A DNA stretch of 64,000 nucleotides from CAZMXP01 sp964570285 (GTDB taxonomy: Bacteria; Planctomycetota; PLA2): contig CAZMXP010000008.1 in the NCBI GenBank assembly GCA_964570285.1, positions 39,356-103,355 on the forward strand. Reading direction: 5' to 3'. The first letter of the stretch is position 1. Each line of letters begins with the position of its first letter. A program made the translations under genes and the position numbers. Positions 60,892 through 64,000 of this stretch are shown here, piece after piece. A model generated the notes under the pieces. That model saw only the letters and a list, made by a program, of their open reading frames with translations, had not been told where the DNA came from and ran no database searches.

Positions 60892-61773
60892 TCAGCGCAC
60901 GAGCACGAAGCTGTCGGACTCGGACCAGCCGTTGCCGTCGAGGATGTGGGCCTTGAGCCACTTCCCGTCGGGCTGCTTCGCCTCGATGTCGACCCCCTTC
61001 GCCGCGTAGGCGCTCCAGTTGGTTTTCATGGTCGTGCCGCTCAGCCCTCCGCCCTTGGCCACGTTGAAGCGGGCGACCAGCGGAGATTGTCCCGCGCCGT
61101 ACTGGCCCGGTGTCTCGATGGTGCCGCGCACGCGCTGGTCCCCGGCCTCCGTGGGGCCGATGACGCGCCCGCCGCCCCGGCACTCGTAGGCGATGCGCGC
61201 GCCGCTCACACAGTAGCCCCTGAGGCTCATGCTGCCCGAAACCGCCCTGTCCTTGTTCGCGCGATCCACGGCGCTCTGGGCCTCGAGCGCGACGTTGAAC
61301 CGCGCCTCCCCGATGGCGTTCGCCCTGAGTTCCACGCGGACGGACCCGATCGTGAAGTCGCGGTTCTGGATGGCCATCGCCTTCGCGGTGTTCAACGTCG
61401 CGGTGAGGCTCACCTTGCGGCTCGTGTCGCCCGGCTTGTCGAGCACCTCCTTGCTGTAGACCCGGATGCCGCCCAGCCCCGCCGCCGCCTTGACGATCGC
61501 CGCGCGGTCCCGTGACGCCGTCCCGCCCGCGTAGACGTCGTTGACGATGCTCGATGCACCCAGGAGTTGCGGCGTGATCCGCGTCGCGAGGGCGACGTTC
61601 GCGACCTCGTAGTCTCCCCGGGCGTTTCCCGCGAAACGCGCCCAGCAGTAGCCGCTCTGCCCGGGGTCGCCGCTCTCGAGGACCACCTCGCCGCTCTGGT
61701 TCGGGTAGCGCCCCGCCGAGGCCACGCCTGCGAGGCAGGCGAGCGCGAGCCAGTATCGATTGAGTCTGCTCAT
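60892..61773 (-). CDS. Secreted protein of unknown function, paralogue 2
   Basis: A 293-residue protein, signal NRYWLALACLAGVASA, the same length as paralogue 1 and clearly similar along its whole length (LATRITPQLLGASSIVNDVY, VNDVYAGGTASRDRAAIVKA, GYCVSG, YECRGGG, GGGLSGTTM). The mature part is shared best in its central 200 residues; the C-termini differ. Same three mature Cys. Function unknown. It is convergent with the NadR-like gene. Confidence 0.7.
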   Translation of the reverse strand: MSRLNRYWLALACLAGVASAGRYPNQSGEVVLESGDPGQSGYCWARFAGNARGDYEVANVALATRITPQLLGASSIVNDVYAGGTASRDRAAIVKAAAGLGGIRVYSKEVLDKPGDTSRKVSLTATLNTAKAMAIQNRDFTIGSVRVELRANAIGEARFNVALEAQSAVDRANKDRAVSGSMSLRGYCVSGARIAYECRGGGRVIGPTEAGDQRVRGTIETPGQYGAGQSPLVARFNVAKGGGLSGTTMKTNWSAYAAKGVDIEAKQPDGKWLKAHILDGNGWSESDSFVLVR

Positions 61774-61861
61774 GTCTCTGCTCCTTGTGGCGGCGCCCTG
61801 CCGCCTCGGACAGGTAGTGGGCCCCGCCTCGAGGAATTGCCGGGGGGCCTGGGGGCCGTCC

Positions 61862-63519
61862 CTACGAACCGCGGATCATCCGCCCGGCGACACCGCGGAC
61901 CGCCTCGGAGGCGTCCTCGCCGGCGATCCGCGCGAGGCGCTTGCGCGCGTCGGCGTCGACGGACCGGAAGGAGAGGGCGTTCAGGCAGGCGAGGCGGACC
62001 TCTTCCGCCGTATCGGAGCCTGCAGCATCGAGCAGCGTGGCCGAGGCGGCCCCGCCCGGGCGCCCACCCAGGGCCTCCGCCGCCGCGACCCGGACCTCCG
62101 GCGAGGGGTCGGAGCGGAGCAGCGAGACGAGCCTCGCCTCGGCGGCGGCGGCGCCGACCCGGCCGAGCACGTCCGCTCCGGCGGAACGGAGGTACTCGTC
62201 GTCGCTGCCGAGCGCGGCCTCGACGGCGCCGGGCACCTTGGCGGGGGCCGCGTTCGCGAGCGCCGAGAAGGCGGTGCGGCGGTCGCCGACCTCGCGGTCG
62301 ACGTCCGACGCGGCGGCCTCCAGTTCGGCGACGATCCGCTCGTGCCGCGCCGGGTCGGAGTCGCGAACGCGCCCGGCGACCGCACCGAGCAGCAGCAGCG
62401 CGCTGCTGCCGAGGTCGCTCTGCTCCGCGGCGAGGGCCCTGAGCCCCTCCTCGAGCGCGGGAGTGGGCTCCATGACCTGCGCCACCGCCGTGATCGCGGT
62501 GAGCCTTCGGTCCGCGGAGTGTCGCGGATCGGTGATCTGGTCGAGCAGCGCCCGCTGCGCCGCCTCGGTCCCGGCCGCGCCGAGCACGCCGAGCAGGCCG
62601 GCGGCGAGCGCCTCGTCCGAGGGCCTGTCGTCGAGGCGCTGCGCGATCGCCGCCACCGCCACGGGGTCGCGGCGCGCAAGTTCGAGAAGCCGCACCAGCG
62701 CGCGCAACTCGGCGCCTTCGTCCTGGCTCGCCGGGGCGATGGCCGTCTCGAGCGCGGAGAGTTCCGTCCAGAGGTCGATCGCCTCCTCGACCGGCGCGGC
62801 GGGCTCCGTGCCGCCGAGCGTCGTGAGGCCCTCCCCCGAAAGGCGCGCGACGCGTTCCGCCGCCTCGGCGGCCCCCGCGCCGGACCGGCCGACGCTCTCG
62901 AGAGCGAACTCGAACGTGGCCTCCGAGCGCAGCAGGAGCCGCTCCGCCGGGGGATGGAGGACGAATTGCTCCCGGCCCCGGGCGCCCCTCAGTATCGAGT
63001 CGATCTCGATCTCCGCGCCTCCGTCGATCCGCGCCGCCGCGGCGAGCGCGCCGCCCTCGCCGTGAAGCCTCTCGTAGCGGAGCTTTCTCTTCGAGAGCCG
63101 GCTCCCCGCCGCCTCGTACGAGACGACGGCGACGCCGGTCGGGTCCTCCTCGCTGACGGTCCAAGAGGACCCGGGCCCCGGCCGCACCACCTGCCAGCGG
63201 GCGAGGATGCTTCGCCAACTGCGCCGCGCCTCGTCGCCGATCGCGGGATCCATCGCGATGGGCCCGACGCGGCCGCTCGGCTCGAGCAGCACGACCGTTT
63301 CGCGCGCCATCTCGGCGGCGGGCGCGTCTTCGAGCGCGAACCCGGCGACGAGGCCGCGCGCGTCGAGCGCATAGCCGCGCACGACGAGCCTGCCCGCGAT
63401 CGAGCTCTCGATGTCTCTCTCGGGCGGGCGCCCCTCCTCGGGCAGCGCGTCGACGATGACATGCTCGGAGAAGCGGTAGCGGACCAGGTCGCCCGCGGCG
63501 ATGCCGTAGACCGGGTGAC
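61862..63519 (-). CDS. HEAT-repeat protein, 5' end lost in homopolymer block
   Basis: The frame is open from 61862 up to the G/C block at about 63520 and contains no ATG or GTG above 63382, so the true start is missing. The visible N-terminal part (from VYGIAAGDLVRYRFSEHV to about residue 180) is beta-rich and recalls lipid-transfer-like N-domains (weak). The rest is helical HEAT-type repeats such as LDQITDPRHSADRRLTAITA, SPEVRVAAAEALGG and AEEVRLACLNALSF. It probably binds proteins. At least 550 codons are visible. Confidence 0.65.
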
Positions 63520-63619
<100 letters not shown>

Positions 63620-63628
63620 TGGACCGGC

Positions 63629-64000
63629 TTAGGGAACTGAGACCTGGTACATCAACGCGCCGCCCGAGTAGAAGGGCATGTAGAACGTCCCGGCGCAGTT
63701 CATGTACGAACGGCCGTTGACGGACATGCTCGAGCAGCCGACGGGCGGAAGCGTCGTGACGACGGTGCCGACGGCCGGCGCGTAGGCGACGGGGGCGGCG
63801 TAGTAGACCGGCGCCGGGGCGTAGTACGCCGGCTGGGCGGCCGTGGCAACGGCGGCCCCGACCATCGCGCCCGCGACCGCGGCCCCCGCGACGGCGGCGC
63901 CGGAGTAGCAGCACGGTGGGTGATAGCCGACCGCCACGGCGCCGTGGTAGCCGCCGACGGCGACCCAGGCGCGGGCGGGCGAAGCCGCCGAGACGAACAG
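63629..64000 (-). CDS. Partial exported protein, Ala/Tyr/Pro-rich
   Basis: The frame is open to the window end; the visible start LFVSAASPARAWVAVGGYHG is probably the end of a signal peptide. A Gly/Ala hydrophobic stretch (AAVAGAAVAGAMVGAAVA) with a small-residue pattern is followed by Tyr/Pro-rich sequence (AYYAPAPVYYA) and a Cys pair. About 123 codons are visible; the gene's 5' end lies outside the window. Similar small exported proteins are common in environmental bacteria; function unknown. Confidence 0.5.
   Translation of the reverse strand: MFVSAASPARAWVAVGGYHGAVAVGYHPPCCYSGAAVAGAAVAGAMVGAAVATAAQPAYYAPAPVYYAAPVAYAPAVGTVVTTLPPVGCSSMSVNGRSYMNCAGTFYMPFYSGGALMYQVSVP

Overview
The window looks like one contig from a GC-rich bacterium (most codons end in G or C). 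It carries Sec signal peptides and many lipoproteins, an exosortase-type exopolysaccharide locus, a complete dTDP-rhamnose pathway, two GEMM-I (c-di-GMP class I type) riboswitches and one gene that appears to encode selenocysteine. These traits fit an uncultured environmental lineage such as Planctomycetota, Acidobacteriota or a deltaproteobacterial group. I cannot fix the phylum from this sequence, and no rRNA or tRNA gene was seen. A pure G/C homopolymer block at about 63.52-63.62 kb looks like an assembly artefact, so the contig is probably a draft or metagenomic assembly.

Layout. 0-9.2 kb: the right part of an exopolysaccharide locus of the exosortase-A-associated type (FemAB-like protein, O-antigen-ligase-like protein, GT4), facing three consecutive asparagine-synthetase-like genes in which the N-terminal nucleophile goes from Cys to Ser to absent. 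9.2-13.1 kb: promoter, GEMM-I riboswitch and a 1097-aa lipoprotein. 13.1-17.9 kb: PLP enzyme, SCP2-like protein, FAD oxidase, and a C45 peptidase/alpha-beta-hydrolase fusion. 17.9-23.2 kb: a minus-strand operon of ECF sigma factor, anti-sigma factor, PDZ protein, a TlpA-like thioredoxin with in-frame UGA at the first redox Cys, an exported protein and a saccharopine-dehydrogenase-like enzyme. 23.3-27.9 kb: small membrane and zinc-ribbon proteins, a GT4, a structured intergenic block and two envelope proteins. 27.9-32.6 kb: a complete branched-chain amino acid type ABC transporter. 32.6-38.4 kb: minus-strand ABC exporter, MaoC, FkbH, ACP and GNAT genes. 38.5-42.6 kb: an exported beta-helix protein and, divergently, a second GEMM-I riboswitch before a Kelch-like lipoprotein. 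42.8-50.1 kb: a second polysaccharide block (GT4, flippase, WecB, RmlDBAC). 50.3-61.8 kb: two paralogous 293-aa secreted proteins with matching leaders and terminators, bracketing a lipoprotein gene and a seven-gene operon of MoxR ATPase, unknown protein, HExxH-VWA fusion, small helical protein, PaaK-like ligase, PnuC and NadR-like enzyme. 61.9-64 kb: a HEAT-repeat protein cut by the homopolymer block, and a partial exported protein.

How it fits together. The polysaccharide genes make, flip and decorate a rhamnose-containing glycan. The two riboswitch-controlled lipoproteins would tie surface glycan handling or attachment to a cyclic dinucleotide. The sigma/anti-sigma operon with the putative selenoprotein suggests an envelope redox-stress response. 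The MoxR/VWA/ligase/NAD-salvage operon is the best candidate for an undescribed system; its function is inferred only from domains and gene order.
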